Shown here piece after piece: positions 11,666-23,929 of a DNA stretch of 64,000 bases (position 1 is its first letter; each line of letters opens with the position of its first letter). Under the pieces are notes generated by a model. That model saw only the letters and a list, made by a program, of their open reading frames with translations. It was not told where the DNA came from and did no database searches. Made by a program: the position numbers and the translations under genes. This DNA comes from Monosiga brevicollis MX1 (taxonomy: Eukaryota; Opisthokonta; Choanoflagellata; Craspedida; Salpingoecidae): NCBI RefSeq assembly GCF_000002865.3, contig NW_001865065.1, positions 287,767 through 351,766 on the forward strand. Direction: 5' to 3'.

Positions 11666-14600
11666 ATGGCCTCCGGTGGCAAGCCCAGTTGGGGTCTTGA
11701 TCTCTGGGTTCGTTCTGGTGCTTCCCGATTGCGAACATTGACCCGTGCATGGCCTGATCATGTCACCTCACCTTTGCCCAGGACCAAGAAAAGACCATCT
11801 TCGAGCGCGTGGACCATGGCATTGAGTTTTTTAACAACTGCCGCCATCTGATCCAAGCTCAAGCCGCCCTCGAGGCTCACTATGCCAAAGAACTTCAGTG
11901 TGTTCCATTCTGCCCATCTGCTCCAAGCCTGCAGCCTGACACTCAGAGCCATCTTTTTTTTTTTCTTTCTTTCGTAGGAAGCTCATTAAGCAATATGGTG
12001 ACCTTAAGCAAGACTGTGGTGGTGAAGAAAGGTATGTCGACTTGCAAGAAGGCTTGGCGCTCGAGAGACCAAGCAAGGCTCATGCTGCTTCATCCTTGTG
12101 ACATGGCGATGTGGACAGCTCCATGATGAAGGCCTGGCGCACGGTACTTGAGCAGCTCGATGCCATTGGCAAGCAGCACGAACTGCGGGCCGAGGATCTC
12201 AACACGCAGGTTGGCCTTGCGTTGAGTGCCTGTTTCGTCCAGAGAATCCTTTCCCGTCTGCTCTTTTTAACCAGCCCACCCTCTTTTGCAGTGTGCGGAC
12301 AAAATGAAGATCGTGGTCAGCGAGCACCGAAACACTCGCAAGACAGTGGCCAGTGAACTCTCAAAAGCCTCGGTTGGTCTGCCCATCTGAGAACACGTAC
12401 TGTCAACCACTTCGCCGCCGATACGGGGTATTCAATCCCGACACACTTACGCCTGGTTTTCGAACCGTACCTTGTCGTCAGAAAAAACTATCTTCTGCAC
12501 GCGGCAAGTATGAAGCAGTTCGCAAGGACTACGAACGCCGTCAGCGCGACGCCATTGCAGCAAAAAACAAGCTCGAGCAAGCTGAAGACGAGTCAAAAAT
12601 GACAGAGGCCAAGATTATGAAGGTTTGTGTCACCCCAACGCATGGTTGGCTTCAGTTGCCTGAATTTCAAGCTTACAATCAGTTGTGCTGGGGCAGCTGA
12701 AAGACGACATGGACAAAGCGCACCGGGAGTGTGGCACTGCAAAGGAGAACCACGAGCTCTCAGTCGTTGAGTTTAATCTCGCCCAAAAGCAATTTTACCA
12801 AGACGAGCAAGCCCGGCTCTTTGACGTGTGTAAAAGTTTGGCTCATTCGCTTCGGCAGCAGTTTGTTGTGGCAGCAGTTTGTTGTCTCTAGCGCTGACCG
12901 CACGTGCGCTCGATTCGCTCCTTGGTCATTGCAGCGCCTCCAGGAGAGCGACTTGCAGCGAACTACAGAGCAAGTTGATTTTCTTCGTGTAGGTCCAATT
13001 GTCAAACCTGTTCTTTTTTTTGTTTTGTTTTGTTTTGTTTTGTGTTTGTTGTTGACCCACAGGCCGCATTTTGAGTTTGAAAGTACATGCTAACCTGAAC
13101 TATTGCATCAAATCAGCTGTATACCAAAGCCCTCCGCTGCTCTCTGCCCATCATGACCAGCTGCATTGACACGATGGATCTCGAGCTGCAAGCAGTGGAC
13201 GCGGTCAGTAGTTCACGGTGCTGTCCGCTTCCGAGCCGACGGTGGCATGCTACTTTGCTCACTCTCGGCCTGTAATTGTACTGCAGTCGTCAGACGTGCA
13301 TCTTTTCTGTGCCAATATGAAGTCTGGCATTGAGATTCCTGGCGACATTGATGCTTCCGCAGCCGTGAGTGCCGCTGAACCTGGCCTGACCATGGGGCGC
13401 TCTCTTTCGGTGGTGCTGCATGAAGTTTGCTGTTGGCAGGCCTCTTTTGTTGACACATCAAACCTTCTTGTGATTTTAGAAAATTGCGGCCACGGCGGGT
13501 GTGACTGTGCAGCAGGTCAACCAGCGTCGTGTCCTGAAGCACAAACTGTTCAAAACCACGAGTCGCAAGAAAGTGCGTGGCCACCGACTCAAATTTGTTT
13601 GCCCTTCGTTGATGCGGTTTGCTCACTGTTCAACACGGACATGACGATGGTCGCGCATCGCAGGATGCAATCCGTGATGACTTTGGCCATCTGCCACCGG
13701 AGCAGCGACGCAAGGCTATTCAGAAAAAGGTGAGTGGTGGGCCGCCTGTGCTGTCGGGCACTCTTGGGCGCTGCTAATTCCATTGTGGCACATTTTGTAT
13801 AGATCTCCGAGTTGCAGGAACAACATGACAAGGCCGAGAAGAGCATCATGGCCACGCAAAAGACAATTGACCTATACCGTGACCAGCCCCAGTTTGGTGA
13901 CGCCAAAACAATTGCTGCCGCCGAGGGTGAAATATCCGGATTGGAGAAGGAGCGCGAAAAGCTGGCGGTATGCCTTGTGCAAGGGCCAGTTTGGATGATC
14001 GCCCCGATATTTTGCACTGGCTGGTTGCGCCCTCACTTGCATCGCCACGCGCAGAACGAGCTATACAAGTTTCAGCTGTATCTATGCACCATTGACAAAA
14101 GCGAGCCCCCAGTGCCTCCCACGGGTACGTTGTTTCGATGTTGGGGGCAGGAAGATCAAGGGAGACATTGCTGCGTTTGTTGTATCAAAATTGCGACCTT
14201 TCACACTTGCTCACTTGAATTCTTGCGTGTGTGCAGGCTACAAGGAGGTCACGGCCATGCTGGTTGGTCACCGTCATGACAGTTGAAGCTCCTGCTTTTC
14301 CTTTGTTGTTCTTACGTGTTTGCTCGTGTCCCGTGTCTTTGGTTGAACAGGGGGATGAGGATAATATCTCTGTCATGAGCCACGTATGTACCTACCCAAT
14401 GGTCGATCTTTTTTTTTTGGCATGCTGACTCGCTTATCCCAGGAAGTGGCATCTCACTTGCTGTGCACACATCGATGGCACGAACGTGTAGGATAGCTAC
14501 GCTTCGGGGCATAGCCACAACCCATTCCCTTCGCCCGCTCAAGCCAGTCCGAGCGCTGCAGCCGCCGCACCAGACGCCAACTCTTTTGCTGTTCGTTGTT

Positions 14601-15163
14601 TTTGCACCACCGCCCAATGCTCGAAACACGGGTCTTGCCCTGACGCCAGGTTATCCACTCGACCTCTAGGCCCCTGTTTCGCAACAGGCGGAGGGTGACG
14701 ATGAGGATGACTTTGACAACTGGAGTGATGAAGATGAGGGCCAGGTCATGGCCGACCCGCTGGCCGAATCCACTGCCGCCGATCCAGCTCCTCCCCCGGC
14801 TGCGCCGGCTGTTGATGCTGTACGTTTGAACCGCTGCCTCAGTGCGGTGACAAACTTGCTACTCGGTGGCACCGAGACACGCTGACAACCTCTTTTTTTT
14901 TTTTTTTTTTTTTTTTTTGGTGGTTTTCTTTTTCTTTTTTTTCCTTTTTTTTTCTTGTCAATTCTTAGGTACCCACGGTTGGGACAGCACGAGCTCTCTA
15001 CGACTTTCCCGGCACAAACCCTGGTGAAATGGCCATGCAGGCCAACGAGGAGTTGCAGGTTGTCGCATTAGATGATGGCTCCGGCTGGGTTCGTGTGCTC
15101 AAGAACGGGGCTCAAGGCTACTGTCCGGCCTCCTACATTGAGATGACCTCCTCTGACTCTTGA
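11666..15163 (+). CDS. FNBP1: F-BAR / HR1 / SH3 protein, CIP4-FBP17-Toca-1 family
   Basis: Nineteen exons: 11666-11707, 11782-11897, 11978-12031, 12119-12209, 12292-12372, 12482-12622, 12697-12825, 12935-12988, 13117-13203, 13287-13364, 13480-13572, 13664-13729, 13803-13967, 14055-14124, 14237-14262, 14351-14383, 14492-14590, 14670-14819, 14969-15163, giving 589 residues with all phases closed. An F-BAR domain occupies about 1-290 (starts WGLDLWDQEKTIFERVDHG). A coiled-coil HR1 domain at about 340-425 (ELQEQHDKAEKSIMA, DQPQFGDAKTI) is the Cdc42/Rho-binding module of this family. An acidic DEDDFDNW linker leads to a C-terminal SH3 at about 528-587 (ARALYDFPGTNPGEM, PASYIEM). Animal members bend membranes and recruit N-WASP/dynamin downstream of Cdc42. 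The last intron has a long poly-T tract. It cannot be assigned to one of the three vertebrate paralogues. Confidence 0.9.
14889..14958 (+). repeat. Poly-T tract in intron
   Basis: Long T-rich run in the last intron of the F-BAR gene, upstream of the TTAG acceptor. It may be an extended polypyrimidine tract. Confidence 0.8.
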
Positions 15164-15609
15164 GTATCCCCGCCAAGTTTGCAACAGAACACAAACACGG
15201 CATTCTGAGCTGCCACGATGGCAGTCTCGCGACTTGTGCTGATGATTGCTTTTGTTGTGTTGGCTTGCCGTCCTGCGCACCGCTATTATTTGCAAATGGG
15301 GTGTTTGTTTGTTTGTTGGTTTTTTTTTTTTTTTGGACAATTATTGCCTGTTGTTGTCGTTACTGTGGTCCCCCTGAGACCTGACCTAGTCGCGCGCATG
15401 TGGCCAGCAAGCACCGTAAAGTTCTTTTTTTCTTTGTCGTGAGGCTCACGCCTATACAGTCTGTTATTGGCTTGCTGACCCAGGAAATTGATTCTTGACC
15501 ATGCAAATTGATGCAGTGAATACAATTGCAAGTGACTGGTGACTAGAGATCACCAAAAACGCCTCAAGCCATCAAACGCAGCACGCGAGAAAATCTCTTG
15601 CACAAGCGA
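15164..15609. other. Convergent 3' interval
   Basis: Between the F-BAR gene (+) and NKAP (-). T-rich stretches at 15301-15335 and near 15422; no coding or RNA signal seen. Confidence 0.4.
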
Positions 15610-17154
15610 TTACATGCGGTCGAGGCGCATGTCGGCTTGACGCTGACCCTTGGACAGCAGTTCGCGAAAGTCGGACATGATTGAGTTTTCGCGCTTGGCA
15701 CGCTCTTCCTGGTGGCGAATGGCCACGGTTCGACGGGCGTCGGCATCCAAAATCTGGTTCTCCTTTCGCAAACGCACGGCTTCCATGCGTCGGTTCCTGT
15801 GATCAACGATCCCAGAACAAGCAGACCGTGAGCGGTGCTTGAACATTGCAGAATGAAAAACACGAGTAGAAGGAGAAACGCGAGCAAACAGGAGCAAAAC
15901 GAACCTGCTGCCCGACATGATAAAACCTTGGTCCTCAAAGGTGGCAATCTCGTCTGACGTCAAACCGATTTCACCACGACGCGGAATACGCTTGCCTTCT
16001 TCAATGTATGCCAACATGTTTTCACCCTCGCCCGCCAAAAGCGCACCACCGAGATCGCGACGCTTGAGTTGTGCTTTGGTAAATGGCTCTGGGCCAATCA
16101 CCTCGTCTTCACTCTCGTCTGAATAATCGTCGTGGTCGTCCGCCGGTACCACGGCCTTTGCACTTGCCTCTGCACCAATTGCACACGGAGAATAGACCGT
16201 TGGATCAGCGAGAGAACGGTGGGACGGCAACAACAGTGAAGTACACCTGAACATCCGCAGACGACAAGGAGCTTCTGCGCCTGACATCGGGCACAGAGCG
16301 GCAGCACTCGTGAATTTCATACCTGGTTCAACCCACTCATCCTCAGAAGCTGAGCGACTATCTGAGCTATCTGAGCTGTCACGACGGCGTCTTGACTTTT
16401 TCGACTTTTTCGACTTTTTCGACCGCTTTTCCTTCTTATGCTTCTTCTTGTCACGCTTGCGCTGCCGACGCTCCGCCTCGACTTCGCTGTCTGAATCATC
16501 GCTGGAATACACATGGTGCCGACCTACGAAAAAAAGCAAATGTGTAGTCAAAGTAACGGCAGCACCTCGCATGGCTCTCATGAGCTCATGGGCAAGGACC
16601 GGGCACGTCGAAAACGTACGGCGACGGTCGTCTTCACTGTCATCATCAATCTTTTCTGGGGGGGTTGGGGAAGGGGCCCATACGCCCGTCACAATTTTTT
16701 CTGCTAGCTCAGCCCGCTTAAGGCGGCGCTGCTCGAGAAACGCTTCATCCACTACAAGCACGCGCAGCAAGCCAGTGAGAAGTTCGTGTAGATGAAGATG
16801 CAGGCGCCCAGCCAACCTACCGTCACCTCGACGACCGCCGCCGCCACCTCCACGCCCACGAAACTCGGAAGGTGGGCCACTGTGGTAGGATTCGCGGCGC
16901 GGTTCAGCACCTCGACGCCGGTCGTCGTCATAAGGCCGACGATCCCGACCGTAGTCGCGGCGGTCTCGGTCGTCGCGGCGGTCTCGGTCATCGCGGCGGT
17001 CTCGGTCGTCGCGGCGGTCTCGGTCATCGCGGCGATATCGGTCATCGCGACGGTCTCGGCTATATTCCCGTCGCTCATGGTCACGACTACGGCCTCGGTC
17101 ACGACTGTCACGACGACCCGCCTCGCGACGGTCGTCATCCAACCCCGGCGGCAT
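15610..17154 (-). CDS. NKAP: NKAP-family nuclear protein
   Basis: Five exons, complement: 16821-17154, 16620-16751, 16323-16523, 15905-16169, 15610-15796, giving 372 residues. The introns happen to be open in the same frame, so a longer uninterrupted ORF exists, but homology skips them. The N-terminus is a dense Arg/Asp repeat (RDRRDD units) followed by Gly-rich sequence. The middle is Lys/Ser-rich ([20 protein letters not shown]). The C-terminal 100 residues are the conserved NKAP/SynMuv domain ([55 protein letters not shown]). In animals NKAP associates with RNA processing and histone deacetylase co-repressor complexes. The start ATG at 17154 is the first in frame before the Arg/Asp repeat. 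Confidence 0.93.
   Translation of the reverse strand: MPPGLDDDRREAGRRDSRDRGRSRDHERREYSRDRRDDRYRRDDRDRRDDRDRRDDRDRRDDRDRRDYGRDRRPYDDDRRRGAEPRRESYHSGPPSEFRGRGGGGGGRRGDGRLAGRLHLHLHELLTGLLRVLVVDEAFLEQRRLKRAELAEKIVTGVWAPSPTPPEKIDDDSEDDRRRTFSTCPVLAHELMRAMRGAAVTLTTHLLFFVGRHHVYSSDDSDSEVEAERRQRKRDKKKHKKEKRSKKSKKSKKSRRRRDSSDSSDSRSASEDEWVEPGMKFTSAAALCPMSGAEAPCRLRMFRCTSLLLPSHRSLADPTVYSPCAIGAEASAKAVVPADDHDDYSDESEDEVIGPEPFTKAQLKRRDLGGALLAGEGENMLAYIEEGKRIPRRGEIGLTSDEIATFEDQGFIMSGSRFVLLLFARVSPSTRVFHSAMFKHRSRSACSGIVDHRNRRMEAVRLRKENQILDADARRTVAIRHQEERAKRENSIMSDFRELLSKGQRQADMRLDRM
16950..17065. repeat. 18-bp tandem repeat encoding RDRRDD
   Basis: About six near-identical 18-bp units in NKAP exon 1 (GCGGTCTCGGTCGTCGCG and one-base variants on the plus strand). 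They encode the alternating Arg/Asp repeat, so this is a coding minisatellite. Confidence 0.85.
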
Positions 17155-17302
17155 ATTGTCCACGCTCGACCCCGTGGTTACAAGCACCCACAAACGTGTT
17201 CTAACCAGCACTTCCGCACCCCCGCCAAAGCCCTTGCGTCGGCCGAAGCGGAGATCAAGTGTCGCTCCAAACAGGAGCCACAACAGTCACGAGCGTGAGA
17301 AC

Positions 17303-17395
<93 letters not shown>

Positions 17396-17800
17396 GACGA
17401 CTGTCGACGTCGCCCTCAAAAAAAAAAAAATAAATAAAATAAAATCGTTCAGAGAGTGTACTAGCGCAAGGAGAAGCGAGAGAGGGAAAGCAAACACCTT
17501 CTAAAAGAGTACAAAAGATTAAGCTTTATAGTGAGAATCAGAGATGGCGCGACAAACAAACGCCAGAACCAGAGAGAACGTCAGCGCTGTGCGTGACCAT
17601 GAATACATGTAAAGTGAGGAATTTGTTACACTTCCGTTCACGCGGTGTTTTTGAACGTTTTTTTTTTGTTTTTTTTTCTGGCGAACGAAACGACTTGTGT
17701 GCTTCTGATTTGAGGCCGGACGGCGAGTGTGTGGGGGGGCCGGGGTATTGGCGCTCGTTGCCTCTGTTTCTGCTGGGGATAGATAGACTGTTGGATCAGC
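17155..17800. promoter_or_regulatory. Divergent promoter interval with (GA)n tract
   Basis: Between NKAP (-) and CLPTM1 (+). A perfect (GA)n tract of about 88 bp at 17305-17393 lies near the NKAP start, and an A-rich run follows at 17419-17443. No TATA box identified. Confidence 0.5.
17305..17393. repeat. (GA)n microsatellite
   Basis: Uninterrupted GA dinucleotide repeat about 150 bp upstream of the NKAP start codon. Confidence 0.97.
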
Positions 17801-20047
17801 ATGAGTGAGAATGGCGAGACGGCAGTCATGCCTGTCAATGAGGCGGCTGCTGGTTCGGCCGAGTCTGGGGCAGAGCAGGAGTCAACCGCTGACGTGGCTC
17901 AGGCTGAGGCACCGCAGCAGCGCATGTCTTGGTTTGAGATTGTGCGTCAGATGGCTATTCAGCTCGTAATTTTCTGGTCCATTCAAGGCCTCTTCAACGG
18001 CAATTTTCTTGGCAGCCCCAGCTCTCAGAACATCACCGCGGGCAACGTGACCATGCCACCCGCCAACTTGAGCGGAGGCGCATACTATCCCCTCTTAACT
18101 TTTGGCGATCAACTTAGCTTGCAGATTTTTGTGAGCGAAGAATCAGACTTTTCGACCGCACAGCGTGCATCAGCTCAACCCACTTGGGCATTACCCAAGC
18201 TGCAATATGGTGATTGGACCGCTGGCCCGGAGAAGGACGGTGTCTTTTCCATTGACCTGCAGCAAGACATGGCACCGCTGCTCGCTAACAATGGTTCCCT
18301 GTATGTGCATGCCTCCCTCCAACGCGTGGCATGCAGCACCACCACGGCTCGCGAACGCTGCACTCCTGCTGAGCTGCGCTTTACGGATCGTCTGATCCGC
18401 TTTTTCCCACCCCCCACTGCCTCGACCAAGCACAACCTTTTGAGTGGTGCCCCAGCTACCGAGGTCGTGTCCACACCAGCAGCAACGACCGACCATGAGA
18501 AAGCTCTCTGGATACCCTATTGGCACGAAAACATCACCGTGGCTTTGCTGACGGATCAAACCCCACTTCACCCACGCCAGCTTACCCCCGAGTTGACATC
18601 CCTCGTGTCCTTCAACGAAAGCTCCCATACTTTTGCCCCGACGTTTCACGTTGATCGCTTCTGGGAGCTGAGCACCGATCGGTATCCGCTCAATACGACG
18701 ACGCCCACCGTGCCTTTGCGACTGCGCTTTGTGCCCGTGTCCCTCCTTCGGTGGCAGTTTCAAGCGCAAATGCAGAAGAGCTTTGATATGCAAACCGCCT
18801 TTGGCACGTCGACCGAAGCACAGAGCGAGTCCATGAAACGCATGTTCATTGAAACCAACCCGTGGTACTTGGGCTTGACCATGGTCGTGTCTCTCCTCCA
18901 CACCATCTTTGACTGCCTCGCGTTTAAAAATGATATTCAGTTTTGGCAACAACGTAAAAGCATGGAGGGACTCTCCCTTCGCGCCATCCTCATTAGCCTG
19001 GCTACACAGGTCATCATCTTCCTCTATCTTCTGGACCGGGTGAGTGGGCTGGACATGCAACTCCCAAACTGTCGCCTGATAGCCAGTGCAAGGGGAGGGA
19101 CGAGAGCTGCGAGTGTGGCTTTAGACGGGTTTGACTGCGTACCAGTGTCTTTTGCATGTCATGATTGAGTTGCCCCGTATCGATGGCTTGAAATTGTAGG
19201 AGGCATCCTGGATGGTCGTTATCAGCTCGGGCGTTGGTCTTTTGATCCAGGCTTGGAAGATCACCAAGGCTTCGGATGTTGAGGTGTGGCGGCCCTCATC
19301 AATGCGTTGCAGTTCATGCCCTGTTTTCCTCTCTTACCTTCTCTGGTGCTCACTCTGCCCCATGGCTGGCATGCTTCGATACACATTAGATTCGCTATGT
19401 CCGCGGCATTCTGCCATATCCGGTGCTGCACGACAAAGCAGACTATGCTTCCACGACGCGCAAATACGACGAGCTAGCCTGGAAATACCTGTCCTGGGTG
19501 TTGTACCCATGCTTGGGAGGCTATGCCATCTATAGCCTGGTGTACGAGGAACACAAGGGCCTGTACAGCTTCACCGTGGGCGTCTTGGCTGGCGCCGTCT
19601 ACGTGTTTGGTCAGTCAAAACTTGATTTCTGCATCATGGTACCTCTGATGAAAAGCTGACTCGAAACCCGTGCGCCTTTTTCTTCTTTTTCTTTTTTCCC
19701 CGATAGGATTTATCACGCAAACACCGCAGCTCTTCATCAACTACAAGCTGCAGAGCGTGGCCCACATGCCTTGGCGCATGATGATTTATCGCTTCCTAAA
19801 CACCATCATTGATGACCTTTTTGCCTTTATCATCCACATGCCCACGGCTCACCGCATTGCCTGCTTTCGCGATGACATCATCTTTTTGATCTATCTCTAC
19901 CAACGCTGGATCTATCGCGTCGATCATTCGCGCAAGGGTGACTATGATACAGGTGAAGGCGGTGAAGAGCCTTCCTCGACCACGCCCGCCGTACCGGCCT
20001 CGAGCGCTCCGCGAGCACTGCCGGCTGCTGAGAAAAAGGCGCAGTAG
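17801..20047 (+). CDS. CLPTM1: CLPTM1 (cleft lip and palate transmembrane protein 1) homologue
   Basis: Four exons, 17801-19039, 19200-19283, 19390-19609, 19707-20047, giving 627 residues. The N-terminus is acidic, followed by a signal-anchor-like segment (AIQLVIFWSIQGLFNGNF) and a large lumenal domain with several N-glycosylation sequons (NITAG, NVTM, NLSG, NESS). The C-terminal half is the conserved multipass region: SLLHTIFDCLAFKNDIQFW, LEGLSLR-type loop, IQAWKITKASDVE, YLSWVLYPCLGGYAIYSL, GFITQTPQLFINYKLQSV, PWRMMIYRFLNTIIDDLF and YLYQRWIYRVD. CLPTM1 resides in the ER/secretory pathway and in animals limits GABA-A receptor trafficking. The family is pan-eukaryotic, so the ancestral role is broader. 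Confidence 0.95.
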
Positions 20048-20218
20048 GCTATTTTGGAACCCTGATTCTTTTTTACCGACTGATAATCTCGAGAAAATTT
20101 CATCAGAGCAAAACTTGAAACGCTGATGGGCAAGATTAAGTTCATACATATATTGCAGATTGGCACAGCGCTGGGCCAAAAGGTGTTATCTGACCAGCGT
20201 GTATGGTACGGCCTCTAG

Positions 20219-23179
20219 TCAGTTCAAATGCATCCAGGCGCGCATGGCCGCAATAATGCTGGCATCACGGTGCACACGGGTGTAGCCGGATTGATCGTAG
20301 CCCACGGAGGCATTGTTATAGGCAGGCATGTACGGAACGCTGCGGCATCCATCGCAAGTGGTGGTGCAGAGACTGCAGTCTGATTTACCGTCGGGAATGC
20401 CCTCGGAGTTGTTGTACCACCAAAAGGAGGAAAGAACCATGCGCAATGGGTAATCGTTGTCATTGTCATCCGCACCGGGTGGACTAGCATTGGAACAGGT
20501 GGTTGAATAGGGTATGAATCAAGCAGTCTGATCAGCCATGCCAGTGCCAGGTGGCAGCAGGGACACCAACCTGTTGAAGAGCTCGACTTCAAATTGGCGA
20601 TGCTGGTCGGCATTTTCACAATCCTTGATCAAAACGCAGCCTGCACTGCCCATATCACGGGAGGTTGAACCCGGATTTTGCTGGTCGGCATCATCGTTTT
20701 GGATGGCAGATCGTGTCTTGTTGATGGTACAGGTACCCAACTCCGGCTCTTTGGGATAGCCCGAATTCCAAATTTTGATCTATTGATGTGCAACGGACCA
20801 AGGTTGGAACTTTGAGGTGCGGACCTGCTTGAGTTCTGCGTGCATGAGAGACGGCAGCCACGTACACACCTTGTCAATGTCCGTATCACTGAGGCCCTGC
20901 GCACGCAGGGCATCAACAAGACCAGCGCCATAGTTGTAGCCCGAGCTGGGATCGCACATTAGCATATCGCTCTCGCCTCCAAGAAGAATCTGCATGCATT
21001 TCCAGGGCAAGCCAGCAATCGAGTGACCTTGCAGCAGAGGGAGGCTAGTCTTCAAGCTGAGGTTGGACTGAAAGGAGCTGTTCCCATGGCATACCTCAAG
21101 CCAAGCAACAAAGTCATCGGGCAAAGCACCACCCATGTTGCGCGCAAGTTTGGCAAAGATGGCCGCCAGGTCGGGAGGCTGGATGTGCTTTGCAGCGTCG
21201 ACACGAAAGCCGCTGAAGCCAATGGACAGCAAGTCGGTCATGTAGTCGGCAATGCGTTCTTGCACGTTGTCCCGCTCCGTGTTGAGATCAGTGAGACCTG
21301 TCAACCAGCCGGCGTTGAGGTCCAAAGGGTCGGTCCAGGAGTTCAGCGCCCGCTCGCAATGAAAGTCGGTCGGGCCATACCTGATGCATGCCAAGCAAGT
21401 GGTGAAAACAAAAGAGGGTATTGCGGAATCGAGCAGTGCTGCTGCAATGACATTTCATCTCAAAACAAAAAGGGGGGGGATCTTGACATACATCGCGGCT
21501 GGAAACTCTTGCGAGGGCGGCAAGTTGGTGTTGTTGCTATGAAAGTAATTAAAGTCCTGTTGCACGCATGATGGCCGAGGCAATTAGCAAATGCGAGTTG
21601 AGAAAGAATATTACCCAGCAACGATGGCACAACGGCGCCGAGGGGCTTGTTTCCAAGCTGTTTGGTACAGCGGATTCTAGTTTGCTGACCTGAGTATAGT
21701 AAGGACTCGGATCAGAGGCGGAGGAGGTTTTGGCGGGCCAGTATGTACAACTGCTGCCGCTGGCACTGCGATGGGTGGGCCAAGCATCATTGCCGCCACC
21801 CGTCATGTGATTGACGACGGCATCGGCGTAGAGTCGCACCCCCATACGACGACATGTTGTAATCAGACTCCGCAGATCGTCACGGCTACCCATTCGACCC
21901 TGCAAGCGGTACGAGACGGGTTGGTACATAAAGTACCACGGGTTCAGGTCACTGTGCCAAGGCGGCGGGCAACAGGCATGGGTGTCAGGATGCGCTGGCA
22001 CAACGAGTGCGATGGAGGCGGGTGCTGCACAATGTCGCTTTTGCAACAAAAGTGGGCATACTTTTGGAAGGGTTGAGAGCTCATAACCTGCTCTTGTGGC
22101 GGGAAGACCTTGGCACCAGCGTATCCGGCCTTGGCAAGGAATGCACATTCTTGTTCGATAGCTCTACAGCGATGAGGGGGCAGAGAAAGCACCGTGCAGT
22201 GATGGGAAGGCTTTAGCAGGCATATGCCCAAAAGTCGTCCAACGCAAGACGGGCACGAGCAAATTGGGCAGCGCTTGAGAGTGGGTCATACTGGTGGGGC
22301 CAACCGAAGAACTCCACAATGGCGCCTTTCTGGCCATTGCGGTAGTCTCCGGCGAGCGAAGGCAGAGGGGCATTGTTCCAGCGGAAATCCAGAGGCTCGA
22401 GGCGAAGGACAGCACCGTCACTTGCTTCGAGACGAAGCTCGAGCGGAGTGGTGTAGCGAGTCGCGTCCGCGGCAAAAGTAAGGTTGCTGGTCTTGGATCC
22501 ATTGACGTACAGGACGACGGTGGCGCTGGGATCGCGATGGAGGTAGCGGATGGTGACGGTTGCCTTTTGATAAGATGTGTCAGTGTAGACGATGTGAGCA
22601 GCACCGACAAGGCGATCGTAGTCTTGGTAGCCGGGCTGATAAAAGGAGCTATTGCGGGGCGGGGTCACCCAGCGGCGTTGCTCGAACTCATCAGGAGTGG
22701 TGATGTTGTTGCCTGTGTCGTGCGCAAGGGACCAACGAGACGGTGAGAAAGCCAGGAAATGACAGAAGATTCCTCGGTGAATTTTTCAACTGGTTCAGCG
22801 CGGTCAACCAGCGCGACAACGGACCCGAACACTGGTTGTCGTTGTACGTCTGGCAGCCAGGCAATGGATCCGGGCCGGGGGCCGGGGGCACCGGGGGCGG
22901 GGGTGGAGGAGGGGGCGTAGGGCCCGGCGGAGCAGGCGGCGACGGAGGGGCTGGAGGCGACGGCGGAGCAGGACCACCAGCCGGGAAAAAACACCACGGC
23001 AGGTTGGAGGGATTAGGATTGACGGGTTGCCAGCAGCAGCCCTTGGCCTGGCAGCCCTGTTGGTTGATACCGCTGTAGCCACAATCCACCTTTTGACTGA
23101 CGGTACAATTAGCAGCAGCCTCTACCAGCCCCGATCCAGACACGACGAGAAGCACGCCAACCAAGAGCAACTTGATCAT
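20219..23179 (-). CDS. Secreted trefoil-domain alpha-amylase (GH13)
   Basis: Eight exons, complement: 22825-23179, 22292-22712, 22062-22163, 21690-21951, 21492-21556, 20825-21380, 20571-20779, 20219-20483, giving 744 residues. The start at 23179 begins a signal peptide (MIKLLLVGVLLVVSGSG); an in-frame ATG at 23230 would add 17 basic residues. A P-type trefoil domain follows (VDCGYSGINQQGCQAKGCCW), then a Pro/Gly linker, a beta-rich module of about 100 residues, and a GH13 barrel from about 240. Catalytic regions seen: I DAVVNHM, II GFRVDAAKH (nucleophile Asp), III DFVAWLEV (acid/base Glu), IV QNDDADQQNPG. In region IV the histidine that usually precedes the catalytic Asp is alanine (codon GCC). 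It probably hydrolyses alpha-1,4-glucans outside the cell or in food vacuoles. Confidence 0.88.
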
Positions 23180-23230
23180 CAGCGGCTGCCGAAGCTGCCC
23201 CGAAGCGCGCCGGCGCAGATGCCCAACCAT

Positions 23231-23929
23231 GATGACCCGTGCCACAATTTCAAAATCAAACACGGGACACCACACACCACACTCCAACGTGAGATCGCCC
23301 ACACGCTCAGATCCGGTTCAACATACACGAAGAAGGGATAACAACGTGACACAAGAGCGAAATCACCACACGCATGAAAGGCAAAAGCCACACATGGGGG
23401 ACAAAGATCCCACACACACGCACAAACCATACCAGGTACCAGTTCACACACAACAGAGATCCTTCTGTAAGGATGAGTTATACTGGATAAAGTTGTCGGC
23501 TTCGAGTTTTTCACGAAGTGATTCTGAGAATCAAATCTTTTTGGCGAATGCAGTCAGAATAACTAAATTTGTTGGGTGGCGAGTTGTAACCATCACACAT
23601 TCAGGAAACAAGGTGAAGGACTTATTGATGTAATATTAAGACTTTTAGTGGTTTTGATATTAAGTCCCAGCTTAGTTTGTGATGCTCTGTCTGTAGTTAT
23701 TGTCGTTAACCTGCACTTGTGGTATTTCGTCATCCACACCCCTTTCTGCTCTCGCTCCATTTTCCTCTCTCTCTCTCTGCTGCTGCTGCTGCTTTCATCG
23801 CTGCTGCTGCTGCCTGCCTGCTTTCATCGCTGCTGCTGCTGCCGTCGCTGCAGTTGACCCGTTCGTCGCCAGTTGCCAGTCAAGAAATAGGTGGTGGCAT
23901 AGGTTGAGGGTCAAGCGACATCGCGCAAG
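23231..23929. promoter_or_regulatory. Divergent promoter interval with CTG-rich repeats
   Basis: Between the amylase gene (-) and the patatin-like gene (+). AT-rich in the middle. Clustered CTG/GCT trinucleotides at 23776-23850 lie just upstream of the patatin start. No gene found. Confidence 0.5.
23776..23850. repeat. Imperfect (CTG)n trinucleotide cluster
   Basis: Three short blocks of CTG repeats separated by CTTTCATCG/CCTGCC spacers. They are probably in the 5' untranslated region of the patatin-like gene. Confidence 0.8.

Noticed and set aside
16950-17065. CRISPR-like array
   Set aside because: The 18-bp units are contiguous, without spacers, and encode protein in a eukaryotic gene.
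15610-17283. Uninterrupted 557-codon frame as the NKAP protein
   Set aside because: Homology skips four segments that have proper donor/acceptor signals and happen to be open; the 372-residue spliced form is better.
23776-23850. Poly-leucine/alanine protein encoded by the CTG cluster
   Set aside because: Lies upstream of the patatin start and has no supported frame; treated as a repeat in the 5' region.
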